Below are positions 36,498 to 47,821 of a stretch of 64,000 nucleotides of DNA, piece after piece. Position numbers and translations under genes: made by a program. Each line of letters begins with the position of its first letter. Within the stretch, counting starts at the first letter, position 1. Location of the stretch: the NCBI RefSeq assembly GCF_002811875.1, contig NZ_NPDZ01000010.1:68949-132948 (forward strand), in the 5' to 3' direction. Origin of the DNA: Leptospira perolatii (GTDB lineage: Bacteria; Spirochaetota; Leptospiria; Leptospirales; Leptospiraceae). The notes beneath the pieces are model-generated. The model was not told where the DNA came from, ran no database searches, and saw only the letters and a program-made list of their open reading frames with translations.

Positions 36498-37044
36498 GGA
36501 AGTACTAAACGCTATGAAGGCAAAGATGGAGAAGTCCGTGGAACTTCTTCGAAAAGACTTTGCAAGCATTCGAACCGGCAGGGCAAATCCTGCTTTGATC
36601 GAAGATCTAAAAGTAGAATACTACGGCACTCCAACTCCAATCAATCAGTTGGGAAATATTACGGTTCCTGAACCTAGATTGCTAGTCTTATCTCCCTATG
36701 ATAAATCGATTATCAAGGACATCGAAAAAGCAATTCAGGCTTCTGGATTGGGACTGACTCCTACGAACGATGGTAGCGTGATCCGGATCGCGATTCCGGA
36801 GCTGACCGGAGAAAGGAGAAAAGAGCTAGCGAAGCTAGTAAAGGCAAAATCCGAAGAGAAAAAAGTCGCTGTTCGAAATATCCGTCGGGATGCGATGGAA
36901 GATATTAAGAAGCATCACTCTGAAGGAAAGTCCCAGGACGAACTAAAGAACCTGCAAGACCAGGTCCAAAAAGTAACTGATTCTTATATCGATAAAATCT
37001 CCGCAGTGACTTCCGAAAAGGAGAAGGAAATCACTACAGTCTAA
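36487..37044 (+). CDS. frr: ribosome recycling factor
   Basis: Frr releases ribosomes after termination together with EF-G. The 185-residue length is standard. It begins with [20 protein letters not shown] (about 14-33), continues with [20 protein letters not shown] (about 45-64) and ends in the long coiled helix [17 protein letters not shown] (about 126-142). Its start is inside the end of pyrH, which implies coupled translation. Confidence 0.98.
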   Translation: MANEEVLNAMKAKMEKSVELLRKDFASIRTGRANPALIEDLKVEYYGTPTPINQLGNITVPEPRLLVLSPYDKSIIKDIEKAIQASGLGLTPTNDGSVIRIAIPELTGERRKELAKLVKAKSEEKKVAVRNIRRDAMEDIKKHHSEGKSQDELKNLQDQVQKVTDSYIDKISAVTSEKEKEITTV

Positions 37045-37045
37045 A

Positions 37046-37763
<718 letters not shown>

Positions 37764-37771
<8 letters not shown>

Positions 37772-38678
37772 AACAACGAAACGGATCCTTTCGGCAGCAG
37801 TGCTTGTGGCATTGTATCTGTTTATGATCTTTTACAAAGATTTCTACTATCTTCAAACTTATTTCATCTTGGCAATCGGTGGAATTATTGGGATTAGCGA
37901 ATTCTACCGGTTGGCCGATCGAGGACCGAATGGAAGACCTTTCAAAGGTACTGGGATCTTTTTCTTTTTGGTCATACTTTCCCTCTATTATTTCCGTTTC
38001 ATCGCGTCACAGAACAAATTTTTACCTCCTTCATTCTTCGATAAGAATATTTCTTTATTCGTACCACCTTTTGACGCGATTACCTTTTCATTGATTACGC
38101 TTTTCTTATGTAGTTTCGTTTTGCAGATCACAAGAAGACCTTTGGATGGGGCTATTTTCTCTGTGTCCTCGACATTTATCGGAGTGTTTTATTCCGCGAT
38201 TCCTTTGGGGCATTTGATGCTGCTATTAGGAATGAACCAGGGGATTTATTATATTTTTCTGGTTTCGGTCGCGACTTTCATGACGGATGTAGGCGGTTAT
38301 TTCGGAGGAAGATGGTTCGGAAGAAATCCCGCAGGACTTGCGATTTCTCCTAAAAAAACTTGGGAAGGATATTTTTCCGGGATCGTCGTTGCAGCAGGAT
38401 CCGTATTCTTGCTGAACTTTATCTGGGAAAAAACGACTTCTTTTGTGCCTCCGGTCACAGGAATGGAGGTGTTGCTCATTTCTGCAGTGGTTTCTCTGGT
38501 CGGAACCGTCGGGGATTTGTTGGAATCGGCAATGAAGCGTGATGCAAAAGTTAAAGATTCCGGGAATCTGATTCCGGGTCACGGTGGAATATTGGATCGT
38601 GCGGACTCTCTTTTGCTTACGGTTCCGATCTTATACTTCTATCTACAGATCAAAGGAGCGTTGGGCTTCGCAGTCTAA
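37764..38678 (+). CDS. cdsA: phosphatidate cytidylyltransferase
   Basis: CdsA makes CDP-diacylglycerol, the precursor of membrane phospholipids. The ATG at 37764, just after a GGAG site and overlapping the uppS end by 8 bases, gives 304 residues; an upstream in-frame start inside uppS was rejected. The protein is polytopic (about eight helices). The C-terminal signature begins at [20 protein letters not shown] and runs into [11 protein letters not shown] (about 263-293). [15 protein letters not shown] (about 173) is the other conserved part. Confidence 0.96.
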
Positions 38679-38685
38679 CACTAGT

Positions 38686-39855
38686 ATGGCTAGGAACGTC
38701 TGCATCCTTGGTGCCTCAGGATCGGTGGGCGAGTCCACATTGAAGGTGCTCCGCGCCTTTCCCGAAGAGTTTCATCTTCATTCATTCAGCGTTCATTCGA
38801 ATTTAGAAAAGGCAATGAAAGTTGTGGAGGAGTTCCAACCGGAATTCCTGTGTATCACTTCTGAATTTGCCGACCGTACGAAACTAGGTTCCAAATACAA
38901 AAATACTTCCGTGCTCTATGGGGCATCTTCGCTTTGCGAATTGGTAAAAATCCCGGAGATAGAGACTGTTGTGACTGCACTGGTAGGTGCCGCAGGAGTT
39001 TTGCCCACCGTAGAAGCTATCAAAGCGGGAAAGAAGATCGGAATCGCAAACAAGGAAACTCTAGTTACCTGCGGCCCTTATATTAATCATCTATTAGAAA
39101 ATTCTAATTCTATTTTGGTTCCTGTAGATTCTGAGCACAATGCGATCTACCAACTTTTGTCTTCGGTAAAAAAGGATTCGGTAGAAAGGATACTTTTGAC
39201 CGCCTCCGGAGGTCCGTTCCGAACGTTGCCCTTGGAAGAATTGTCTAAGGTCACCGTGGAACAGACTTTAAAGCATCCTACTTGGAATATGGGTCCGAAA
39301 ATCACCGTAGATTCTGCCGGAATGATCAACAAGGGCCTGGAAGTGATCGAAGCTCACTACCTGTTCGGATTTCCTTACGAAAAAATCGGAGTTACAATCC
39401 ATCCTCAGAGTATCGCGCACGGAATCGTAGAAACAAAAGATGGCGCTAGTTTTGTATATTCATCTTATCCAGACATGATTTTTCCTGTGGCTCACTCTTT
39501 ATTTTATCCGGAAACGGTTCCGAAAGTGCTAAGATATTATCCGGCGACCGATTGGGGAAAATTAGAGTTCATGGATGTGGATCCAGAACGTTATCCTGGT
39601 TTGGCTCTCGCATACGAGGCAGGTAAAGTCGGAGGAACTGCACCTTCGATTTTTAATGCGGCGAACGAAGTAGCCGTGGAACTCTTTTTGCAAAAAGAGG
39701 TCCGATTTATTGATATTCCAGAATTGATCCGATCTGCTCTTGAATCCGTCGAAGTGACTTACCCGGTCGAATTGGAAGGTTATCTGAAAGCAGATTTCAA
39801 TGCCAGGGAATTCATTAGAAATTCCCGAAACAAGAAGGTACTACCGTTATGCTAA
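38686..39855 (+). CDS. dxr: 1-deoxy-D-xylulose 5-phosphate reductoisomerase
   Basis: Dxr (IspC) converts DXP to MEP with NADPH, the committed step of the MEP isoprenoid pathway. The ATG at 38686 gives 389 residues starting [20 protein letters not shown], the NADPH-binding fold; a longer frame within cdsA was rejected. Other motifs: [11 protein letters not shown] (about 99), [12 protein letters not shown] (about 117), [11 protein letters not shown] (about 145), TASGGPFR (about 170) and [16 protein letters not shown] (about 194-209). Together with uppS here and dxs at 47822 it covers isoprenoid precursor supply for the lipid carrier. Confidence 0.97.
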   Translation: MARNVCILGASGSVGESTLKVLRAFPEEFHLHSFSVHSNLEKAMKVVEEFQPEFLCITSEFADRTKLGSKYKNTSVLYGASSLCELVKIPEIETVVTALVGAAGVLPTVEAIKAGKKIGIANKETLVTCGPYINHLLENSNSILVPVDSEHNAIYQLLSSVKKDSVERILLTASGGPFRTLPLEELSKVTVEQTLKHPTWNMGPKITVDSAGMINKGLEVIEAHYLFGFPYEKIGVTIHPQSIAHGIVETKDGASFVYSSYPDMIFPVAHSLFYPETVPKVLRYYPATDWGKLEFMDVDPERYPGLALAYEAGKVGGTAPSIFNAANEVAVELFLQKEVRFIDIPELIRSALESVEVTYPVELEGYLKADFNAREFIRNSRNKKVLPLC

Positions 39856-41546
39856 CCCTTATTTTCGGGGCGGTGTTTATGCTCGCCCTTTGTATTTTTA
39901 TTCATGAATTAGGCCACCTAGTAATGGGCTGGTTAGTCGGAGTGCAAGCCAGGGTTTTCTCTATTGGATATGGAAAAGGAATCTGGAAAAAGAAAATCGG
40001 AGAGACAACTTTTCAAGTCACCGGTTTGCCCATCGGAGGCTACGTACTTTTCAAAGGAGACGAGTACGGTAACAATGTAAAAGGAGAGAAAGGAGAATTT
40101 CTTTCGACTCCGCCTCTCAAGAGAATGGTCCCTGTCATCGGAGGACCGCTCTTCAACTTGCTCTTGGGCTTTGCTATATTTTTCGGACTCTATTTATTCG
40201 GACATACTCCGATCGGAAATCGAATTTACTTAGAACCTGCTTACAATGAAATTTCTCCGGCGTACCAAGCTGGCTTACGAAGCGGAGACAGAATTCTTTC
40301 CGTAAACGGAGCAGAGACAGAATCTGCTCAAGAAGTATTTACTCAAATCGGATTGTCCAAAGAAGGACCGGTGCAGATCCAAGCAGATAGAAATGGGGAA
40401 AAGCACCATTTTACAGTATATCCGAATCCTCAGTTTTTGAGACTCGGGATGGACGTCGCCGGAGATCGATGGGTAGAAGCCGATTTTGATCTTTCTGATC
40501 GAGTCGGCCACTGGTTCTCTTCCAAACTGGATAAGAACAAAGAAGCCGACAAATATTACAAAGAACGAATGGAGAAGATCGCAGAAGGCAATGATTTGCC
40601 TCCGGAAGTTCTGGTCCGACAAGAAGCCAAGGAAAGGGCCGCGCTTTTACAATCCAGAGCCCTGGATTATCTGAACGATGGGGACAGAATTCTCTCTGTA
40701 AACGGAAACGAGGTGCACACTGTTCCTCAATTGCAGGAAACTCTGGGCAGATTCCAAAAGCAGAATGTAAAACTTGAGATCGAGAGAAAAACGTATCCTC
40801 TCCTCAATCCTTGGTCGAGGGAAAAGACAGAGGTTAACATGCCGGTTCTTCCTGCATTTGTGGTGGAGCTCCGAGATTTGCAGGACCAAAAGTACCCCGA
40901 TCTGAAACTTAGCTCCCGCTCTATTCTAAGTTATGACCCGGAAGTCAAGCTCAAGCTGATGAACCTGAGACTCGACGGAAAATCTTTCTCAAGCTTTGAC
41001 GAATTCTTGGAATCTATCCGAGGCAAAATCGGATCCAGAGTTAAAATACGGTTGGGAGAAGATTCCTGGGAAGGAACTCCTCATATCAAAAATATCGGAC
41101 TTTTGGGTTTTCGTGCGAGCATGTACGTAAACGAAGAAAGGATGAACCGCAAACTTTCCGTTTTTGAGGCATTTGTACAAGCTGGCTCGGATATAGGTAA
41201 GCTTGTGTCTGCCACTTTGAAAGGTCTCGGAATGCTACTGACCGGAATTTTGAAAGTAAAGGACAGCCTCGCTGGACCGGTAGGAATTGTAAAAGCATCC
41301 AACTACTTTATGGGTTCCGGAATCTTCGACTATCTTGAGTTTGTTGCGAACATTTCCATTGCTCTAATGATTATGAATTTACTTCCAATTCCTGTGGCCG
41401 ACGGTGGACATATCGTATTTTTTGCATACGAAGCGGTGGCAGGAAGGCCTCTTCCTCAGAGGGTCATGGAAGGAATTCTTAGAATCGGATTCTTTTTTCT
41501 TTTGGGACTTGGGCTCTACGTCACCTATCACGATATCCTCCGATAG
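39849..41546 (+). CDS. rseP: site-2 intramembrane metalloprotease RseP
   Basis: RseP-type M50 proteases cut membrane-bound anti-sigma factors or signal peptides within the membrane. The zinc motif is in the first helix, [12 protein letters not shown] (about 17-28), and the third ligand is in [16 protein letters not shown] (about 511-526). Two PDZ domains lie between (about 130-190 and 260-310), the first containing [19 protein letters not shown]. At 565 residues it is longer than E. coli RseP (about 450), mostly because of an insertion between and after the PDZ domains. It overlaps dxr by 7 bases. Confidence 0.93.
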   Translation: MLTLIFGAVFMLALCIFIHELGHLVMGWLVGVQARVFSIGYGKGIWKKKIGETTFQVTGLPIGGYVLFKGDEYGNNVKGEKGEFLSTPPLKRMVPVIGGPLFNLLLGFAIFFGLYLFGHTPIGNRIYLEPAYNEISPAYQAGLRSGDRILSVNGAETESAQEVFTQIGLSKEGPVQIQADRNGEKHHFTVYPNPQFLRLGMDVAGDRWVEADFDLSDRVGHWFSSKLDKNKEADKYYKERMEKIAEGNDLPPEVLVRQEAKERAALLQSRALDYLNDGDRILSVNGNEVHTVPQLQETLGRFQKQNVKLEIERKTYPLLNPWSREKTEVNMPVLPAFVVELRDLQDQKYPDLKLSSRSILSYDPEVKLKLMNLRLDGKSFSSFDEFLESIRGKIGSRVKIRLGEDSWEGTPHIKNIGLLGFRASMYVNEERMNRKLSVFEAFVQAGSDIGKLVSATLKGLGMLLTGILKVKDSLAGPVGIVKASNYFMGSGIFDYLEFVANISIALMIMNLLPIPVADGGHIVFFAYEAVAGRPLPQRVMEGILRIGFFFLLGLGLYVTYHDILR

Positions 41547-41555
41547 CGTTAGTAC

Positions 41556-43301
41556 ATGAGAGCATCCAAATATATTCTTCCTACAGAAAAAGAAAATCCA
41601 GCAGACGCGGTAGTTGCGTCTCATCGCCTGATGATCAGAGCCGGTCTGATCCGAAAATCTTCTTCCGGTTTGTATTTCTTTTTGCCCCTCGGACTTAGAA
41701 TCCTGAAAAAAATCGAAAACATCGTTCGAGTAGAAATGGATGCGACTGGAGCCTTGGAGTTTGAGCTTCCGATCCTGACCCCGTCCGAGTTTTGGGAACA
41801 GTCAGGCCGTTGGTCAGTCATGGGAAAAGAAATGTTTCGGATTTCAGACCGTCATGAACAGCATTATTCACTCGGACCTACGCACGAAGAATCATTTTCA
41901 GTTTTAGTAAAACCTATGTTGAAATCCTACAAGGATCTTCCGGTCAACGTGTATCAAATTCATACAAAGTTTAGGGACGAGATTCGTCCTAGATTCGGCG
42001 TGATCCGATCCAGAGAGTTCATTATGAAAGATGCATATTCCTTTCATTTGGATGACGAGTCTCTGGAACAAACCTATCAGGAAATGAGGACCGCCTACCG
42101 AAAGATCTTTCAAAGATGCGGTTTAAAAACTATCCCAGTACAGGCGGACTCCGGTGCTATGGGAGGTTCTGCCTCGGAAGAGTTTATGGTCGTTTCTCCC
42201 ATTGGAGAAGAAACACTGCTTTTGTGTTCTTCCTGCGGATATAATTCCAACAGTGAAAAAACTCCGTTCATCTTGCAGAACGATTCCTTTCCGAAAGGTC
42301 CGAGTGAAAAAAAGGAAGTTCCGACACCGAATAAAAAAGCGATCGATGAGGTCGCGGAGTTTATGGGAGTTCGTCCCGAGGACACGATCAAAGCAGTCGC
42401 AGTCAAGAACGGAAAAGAATCTCTACTCGTTTTCCTGAGGGGAGATCTGGATCTGAATGAAAATAAACTGAAGAGCGCTCTCAAGTGGACAGATCTAGAA
42501 ATGGTTCCTGAGTCCGATTTGCAAGCGGCTGGTTTAGTTCCGGGTTATATCGGACCTTCGGATGTCAAATCTCCATTCCAGATTGTACTCGATACTTCGA
42601 TTCGTAAGGACAGTCCCTACGTAGTGGGTGCCGGAAAGGACGGAGCGCATATCCAAGGTTATATGCCGAGCAGAGATCTGAAAATGGAATTTAAATCCAT
42701 CGATGTCGCTTTGACCAGAGAAGGAGATCCTTGTCCGAACTGTAACAAGCCCTTAAAGGCAGAAAAGGGAATAGAAGTAGGTCATATTTTTAAGTTAGGC
42801 GATAAATATACCAAAGCTTTCCAGATCCAAGTTTTAGATCGACAAGGAAAGGCTAAGACTCTGACCATGGGATGCTACGGGATCGGGGTCAATCGCACCA
42901 TGGCCACCGTGATCGAACAATGTAACGATGACAAAGGAATTTATTGGCCGATCAGCATCGCACCCTTTGAAATTTCCTTGGTCACGATTGCAAAAGGCGA
43001 AGAGCAGGAAACCAAAGCTTTAGAATTTTATGATGCACTCAAAAATGAGGGATTCGAAGTCTTTTGGGATGACAGAGATCTAGGTCCTGGGTTCAAATTC
43101 AAGGACTCTGAACTCATCGGGTTTCCGATTCGGATCACTGTCGGAAAAAAGTTCTTCGAATCTGGAGAAATTTCGATCTACAATCGTAAGAAGGATAAAG
43201 AAGAAATTGTGCCGTTTTCGGGATTTGACGATTTAATTTCCAGAGTGGAAACTCTTCGCCAAGAATTGTTCCAAGAATTACTAGAGGAGCAAAACTCCTA
43301 G
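41556..43301 (+). CDS. proS: prolyl-tRNA synthetase (bacterial type with editing insertion)
   Basis: ProS charges tRNA-Pro. Class II motifs: the motif 2 region is FRDEIRPRFGVIRSREFIMKD (residue 127 onward; shown to position only) and motif 3 is MGCYGIGVNRTMA (about 444-456). Between them lies the YbaK-like editing domain (about 250-375), which clears mischarged alanine. The C-terminal anticodon-binding domain spans about 475-575. 581 residues matches the bacterial (non-archaeal) form. The start is 9 bases after rseP. Confidence 0.97.
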   Translation: MRASKYILPTEKENPADAVVASHRLMIRAGLIRKSSSGLYFFLPLGLRILKKIENIVRVEMDATGALEFELPILTPSEFWEQSGRWSVMGKEMFRISDRHEQHYSLGPTHEESFSVLVKPMLKSYKDLPVNVYQIHTKFRDEIRPRFGVIRSREFIMKDAYSFHLDDESLEQTYQEMRTAYRKIFQRCGLKTIPVQADSGAMGGSASEEFMVVSPIGEETLLLCSSCGYNSNSEKTPFILQNDSFPKGPSEKKEVPTPNKKAIDEVAEFMGVRPEDTIKAVAVKNGKESLLVFLRGDLDLNENKLKSALKWTDLEMVPESDLQAAGLVPGYIGPSDVKSPFQIVLDTSIRKDSPYVVGAGKDGAHIQGYMPSRDLKMEFKSIDVALTREGDPCPNCNKPLKAEKGIEVGHIFKLGDKYTKAFQIQVLDRQGKAKTLTMGCYGIGVNRTMATVIEQCNDDKGIYWPISIAPFEISLVTIAKGEEQETKALEFYDALKNEGFEVFWDDRDLGPGFKFKDSELIGFPIRITVGKKFFESGEISIYNRKKDKEEIVPFSGFDDLISRVETLRQELFQELLEEQNS

Positions 43302-43310
43302 GAAGGTATC

Positions 43311-44525
43311 ATGGTCAAGGAACACAGCTTTACGGAAAAAGAAGGTTACTTCGGTGATTTCGGGGGGAGATATGCTCCGGAGATTCTGACCGAAGCGCTT
43401 TTGGATTTAGAAAAAACCTACCTCCGACTTAAGAAAAACAAAAAGTTTCAAAAAGAACTAGAGTATTACAGAAAGAACTATATAGGTCGTCCTTCCTTGC
43501 TGACCTACGCAGAAAGGCTCACTTCTGCTTGGGGCGGAGCAAGAATCTGGCTCAAAAGAGAAGATCTGAATCATACCGGATCGCATAAGATCAATAATAC
43601 GATCGGACAAGCGCTAATCGCAAAAGAAATGGGAAAGCGCAGAATCATCGCCGAAACCGGAGCGGGCCAACACGGAGTCGCAACTGCCACGGTGGGAGCT
43701 CTCTTCGGTTTTGAAACCGTGGTTTTTATGGGGGAAGAGGATCTTAGACGTCAGAAATTAAACGAGATCCGCATGCAGATGTTAGGCGCAAGGGTAGTAG
43801 GAGTTTCCTCCGGAACCGCTACACTGAAGGACGCGACCTCCGAAGCGATGAGGGACTGGGCATTAAATGTTTCTAATACTCATTATATTGTTGGTTCCGT
43901 AATCGGGCCGCATCCGTTCCCTACGATTGTAAGGGACTTTCAGGCGGTGATCGGAGAGGAATCCAAAAAGCAGTTCAAAAAAAGAAATAACAAATTACCC
44001 GATGCGGTCGTCGCTTGCGTAGGCGGTGGTTCGAACGCGATGGGAATGTTTTACGGATTTCTAAAGGATAAAAAAGTAAAATTGTACGGAGTCGAAGCCG
44101 GTGGAAAAGGAAACCTTCCAGGCGAACACTCTGCTACGATGCTTTTTGGAAAACCCGGATTTTTGCATGGGACCAAAACTCTCGTCATACAAGATGAAGG
44201 CGGGCAAGTAGTTCCGGCACATTCGGTCAGTGCCGGCTTAGACTATCCGGGCGTAGGTCCCGAGCATGCGTATTTTCATTCTTCGGGAAGAGTAAAGTAT
44301 GAAACGGTTTCTGACCAAGCCGCTCTGGATGCTTTTCTAGAAGTGTGCAGAATTGAAGGAATTATCCCAGCTTTAGAAACTGCTCACGCATTTCATTTTG
44401 CAAAATCTCTCGCCAAGGATTTAGGAAAAAAGAGGGATCTTTTGATTTGTTTGTCCGGAAGGGGAGACAAGGACGTAGCCGAAGTAGCTAGACTTACAGG
44501 ACTCTCAGACGGAGGGATTCATTGA
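43311..44525 (+). CDS. trpB: tryptophan synthase beta subunit
   Basis: TrpB joins indole and serine to form tryptophan using PLP. The PLP Lys is in [16 protein letters not shown] (about 86-101); the phosphate-binding loop is [16 protein letters not shown] (about 238-253), and [10 protein letters not shown] (about 383) closes the active site. 404 residues is normal for TrpB1. An AAGGTATC site precedes the ATG. Other trp genes are absent from the window, so the pathway is split across the chromosome. Confidence 0.98.
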   Translation: MVKEHSFTEKEGYFGDFGGRYAPEILTEALLDLEKTYLRLKKNKKFQKELEYYRKNYIGRPSLLTYAERLTSAWGGARIWLKREDLNHTGSHKINNTIGQALIAKEMGKRRIIAETGAGQHGVATATVGALFGFETVVFMGEEDLRRQKLNEIRMQMLGARVVGVSSGTATLKDATSEAMRDWALNVSNTHYIVGSVIGPHPFPTIVRDFQAVIGEESKKQFKKRNNKLPDAVVACVGGGSNAMGMFYGFLKDKKVKLYGVEAGGKGNLPGEHSATMLFGKPGFLHGTKTLVIQDEGGQVVPAHSVSAGLDYPGVGPEHAYFHSSGRVKYETVSDQAALDAFLEVCRIEGIIPALETAHAFHFAKSLAKDLGKKRDLLICLSGRGDKDVAEVARLTGLSDGGIH

Positions 44526-45337
44526 GCGCGATTGGAAGTGCATTTTCAAAAGATAAAAGTATTTTTATTCCTTACATTTCTTTGGGAGATCCTGATTACG
44601 ATTCCTGTGTAGACTGGGCGAGTGCATTGATCGAGGGCGGTGCCGGAATTTTAGAACTCGGAATTCCGTTTTCGGATCCTGTGGCGGATGGACCGGTCAT
44701 CCAGCAGGCCTTCAAGCGCGCGTTAGTTCATCCTTTTTCCATGGACAAGATTTTGGATGTGACCGCAAAAATTCACGCGAAGTATCCTCATATTCCATTA
44801 GTCTATCTTACTTATTTTAATCCGATCTTTCATTACGGATTCGAAAGATTCGGGGAGAGGGCCAAAGCTTCGGGTGTGCAGGGTTTGATTCTCCCTGACC
44901 TTCCATACGATACCCCAGAAACTGAAGGACTTACGAAAGAGCTGAATCGAAGAGGAATTGATCTGATCCATTTGGTCACTCCTGCAACTCCTGCTGCAAG
45001 GATGAAGGGAATCCGAGATTTTGCGAGTGGTTTTATCTACTATGTGACTTCCTATGGGGTGACAGGCGAGAGAACAACTTTATCCGATGGATTGGAAAAA
45101 AGGATTCAGACTGCGCAGAAATTATTTTCTCTCCCTGTTTGCGCCGGATTTGGAATTTCTACGCCCGAACAAGCGGCAGAAATCTCTTCGTTTGCGGATG
45201 GAATTATCATCGGGTCCGCGGTCCAGAGAATTATAGAACAGAACGGCTCGGAACCGGAAAAGTGCAAAGTAAAATTAAAAGAGTACGCCCTTTCTGTTTC
45301 TCGCTCTCTTCGAGGATTCGAACAACAAGCAGGTTAA
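44522..45337 (+). CDS. trpA: tryptophan synthase alpha subunit
   Basis: TrpA splits indole-3-glycerol phosphate to give indole, which is channelled to TrpB. The TIM barrel shows the catalytic Glu in [15 protein letters not shown] (about 46-60), the catalytic Asp in LPDLPYD (about 129), [13 protein letters not shown] (about 214) and the phosphate site [12 protein letters not shown] (about 235). The TTG start overlaps the trpB stop (TTGA), consistent with coupled 1:1 synthesis. Confidence 0.97.
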   Translation: MSAIGSAFSKDKSIFIPYISLGDPDYDSCVDWASALIEGGAGILELGIPFSDPVADGPVIQQAFKRALVHPFSMDKILDVTAKIHAKYPHIPLVYLTYFNPIFHYGFERFGERAKASGVQGLILPDLPYDTPETEGLTKELNRRGIDLIHLVTPATPAARMKGIRDFASGFIYYVTSYGVTGERTTLSDGLEKRIQTAQKLFSLPVCAGFGISTPEQAAEISSFADGIIIGSAVQRIIEQNGSEPEKCKVKLKEYALSVSRSLRGFEQQAG

Positions 45338-45469
45338 TTTCTTTTTTTCCTTTTTTGCGAACTAGTGTAGAACAACGGAAACCTCGCATTTTCTTTCCAA
45401 AGAAATGGGAAGAAAATTGACGGATCCGAAACGGTATGGAGAATCCTCCCAGTTCGACCGGAGGAAAAA

Positions 45470-47800
45470 ATGAGCGAATCCAAGACCCCTTTAAAGCTGA
45501 CTTGGCAGGATTGGTTAGGCATCGTATCCGTTGTTCTTGGAGTTCCCTGTTATATCTACTATGCCCTCTATCCCACTTCCACGCTAGCGTTTACTTTTGT
45601 ACTCGTAGGTGGATTTCTCATCTTCGAGTCCGCTTACTTCTTTTACAAGTTCCTGGAAAAGATAGCGGTCAAGAAAAAGCAAGAAGTAGGTAGTCTATGG
45701 TTGGCATTCGTAGTTTCGCTGATCGTAATTGATTTATATGTAATATTTACTCCTGCCTCGGATCTCGAAGAATCATCGGTTTCATGGAGATTCAACCTCG
45801 TAAAAGGAGGGATCACTAAGAGCGAAAAGGAATCGGACGAAGGCACGATCGAATATATCAAATACAATCCTCCGGAAGACGCAAGACGTGACATTCAGAT
45901 CATAGGAATCACTACCAATACGTTAGAGCAGTTGGAAGGTCAGTGGCCTTTGCCTTGGAAATATTATGCAAGTGTGATTGAAAAGTTCAAATCCACTACT
46001 AATCACCTTATGTTCGACATTTTCTTTGTGGATTACAAACCGGGTCAGACCGACGAAATGGCAAAAGCGCTTACTGGTAATCCGCGGGTAATGTTCGACT
46101 ACCCGATGGAGACTAGTCTCGAGTCTAAATCCGCGATTATCAATCTAGAAAGTCGAATCGATATTTTAAGAAAGTTTAAATTAGAAAATGTCCAGGATTC
46201 GGGAGATGTCGGACAGAGCTGGTTGAAATTTCCTCAGCCTCCGATTGAGCCAGTAGGAGACAAATCCTCCGGACTCGGATTTGCAAATATTAAAAAAGAC
46301 GAAAGCGGCTTAAACCGCAGAATGCCAATCGTCGCAAAACTGTACAACTCAGGTCCGTACAAAGAAACCGAATATTATCCATCCATAGACCTAGTGATTG
46401 CCTGTAATTATTTCGGTGTGGATATCAAGAAAGACGTAGAAGTTGTGATGGGAAAATACGTCAAAATCAAGAATATTCCCAAGAAAGAAATTACGAACTT
46501 CAATTTCAAAACCATGAAGCGCGAGACAAACGACATCATGGCTAAACCGAATGAAAAAAGAGAGATCACAATTCCGATCGACGAATTCGGCCAAATGGAA
46601 ATCAATTTTGCCGGCGGACTGTATTCATTCAAAAATACGGAACTATTTGAAGTGGCCAAACTTTGGGAAGCTGACACTGCTGCCCAGTACGAGAACAATA
46701 TTTTCCTAGTCGCTATGTATTATGCGACCGGAAGAGGGGCCGCAAAAGATACCCACTTATCCCCGTTTGGTGATATGTCTGGAATCGAACACCACGCCCA
46801 TGCGATCAACACCATACTCAATCAGGACTTCTTAAGAGAATTTCCGACTTGGGCAAACTTCCTGATTTTTCTGATCGTCGGCTTGATTGTCGGGCTAGTA
46901 CAGCCTAGGTTGAAGACGGCCTTGGGTTTTGCGTTTATCGTAGTCTTTGCTATTTTATACAGCGTACTGACTCTAATAAACTTTTCGGAATTCAATATAG
47001 TTCACGTTTTCCCGATGGTTCTCATGGAGCAGGCATTTATCTTTGTTGGGATCACCGGTTATAAAATCTTAACCGAAGAGGAAAACGTAAAATATATCCG
47101 AAGCACATTCTCAAAATTCGTCTCCAAAGACGTAGTCGATGAATTACTCAAAAATCCAGACAATCTGAACTTAGGTGGCTCCAAAAGAGACATCACCATT
47201 TTCTTCTCGGATATCCGCGGATTTACCACAATGTCCGAAAAAATGGGTCCAGAAGAGCTTGTTCAATTTTTGAACCAATATCTGTCTGAAATGACCGAGA
47301 TCATTATTGAGTTCAAGGGAACGATTGATAAATACATGGGCGATGCGATAATGGCATTCTGGGGGGCTCCGGTGCCCTTAGAGGATCATGCGTATTATGC
47401 ATGTGCCGCTTCTATCGCTCAGATGAGAAGGCTCGCAGCCTTGAAAGAAGAGTGGAAGAGTAGGGATCTCCCAGTAATGGATATCGGTATCGGGTTAAAT
47501 TCCGGCCCGGCGGTCGTAGGAAATATGGGAAGTTCCCACCGTATGGATTTTACGTGTATGGGAGACACCATCAACCTGGGATCTCGCTTGGAGGGATCGA
47601 ACAAGGAATACGGTACTCATATTATTATATCGGAATATACTTACGAGAAGGTCAAGGACCGCATCGTCGCTCGGGAACTGGACTTGGTCAAAGTTAAAGG
47701 AAAGACCAAACCTGTTCGAATCTATGAGTTAATAGACTTGGTGAACGAAGAGGATCTGAAGCATTTAAGAAGACCACTCCAAGAAGCGGAGCAGTCCTAA
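45470..47800 (+). CDS. CHASE2-domain class III adenylate cyclase
   Basis: A membrane sensor that should make cAMP from ATP. Three N-terminal membrane helices (about 12-85) are followed by an extracytoplasmic CHASE2 sensor (about 105-455). Three more helices (about 460-545) lead to a cytoplasmic cyclase domain (about 560-745). The catalytic set is complete: metal-binding Asp in IFFSDIRGFT (about 578), Lys and Asp in DKYMGDAIMAFWG (about 622-634) and MGDTINLGSRLEG (about 696-708) with the transition-state Asn and Arg. A strong GGAGG site precedes the ATG. Unlike many relatives it has no C-terminal TPR tail; such a module is encoded alone at 33310. Confidence 0.95.
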   Translation: MSESKTPLKLTWQDWLGIVSVVLGVPCYIYYALYPTSTLAFTFVLVGGFLIFESAYFFYKFLEKIAVKKKQEVGSLWLAFVVSLIVIDLYVIFTPASDLEESSVSWRFNLVKGGITKSEKESDEGTIEYIKYNPPEDARRDIQIIGITTNTLEQLEGQWPLPWKYYASVIEKFKSTTNHLMFDIFFVDYKPGQTDEMAKALTGNPRVMFDYPMETSLESKSAIINLESRIDILRKFKLENVQDSGDVGQSWLKFPQPPIEPVGDKSSGLGFANIKKDESGLNRRMPIVAKLYNSGPYKETEYYPSIDLVIACNYFGVDIKKDVEVVMGKYVKIKNIPKKEITNFNFKTMKRETNDIMAKPNEKREITIPIDEFGQMEINFAGGLYSFKNTELFEVAKLWEADTAAQYENNIFLVAMYYATGRGAAKDTHLSPFGDMSGIEHHAHAINTILNQDFLREFPTWANFLIFLIVGLIVGLVQPRLKTALGFAFIVVFAILYSVLTLINFSEFNIVHVFPMVLMEQAFIFVGITGYKILTEEENVKYIRSTFSKFVSKDVVDELLKNPDNLNLGGSKRDITIFFSDIRGFTTMSEKMGPEELVQFLNQYLSEMTEIIIEFKGTIDKYMGDAIMAFWGAPVPLEDHAYYACAASIAQMRRLAALKEEWKSRDLPVMDIGIGLNSGPAVVGNMGSSHRMDFTCMGDTINLGSRLEGSNKEYGTHIIISEYTYEKVKDRIVARELDLVKVKGKTKPVRIYELIDLVNEEDLKHLRRPLQEAEQS

Positions 47801-47821
47801 TGACCCGAATAGACGGAATTG

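Noticed and set aside
38584..38685. 34-codon N-terminal extension of dxr inside cdsA
   Set aside because: The NADPH-binding fold starts at the ATG at 38686; the extension is the out-of-frame reading of cdsA.
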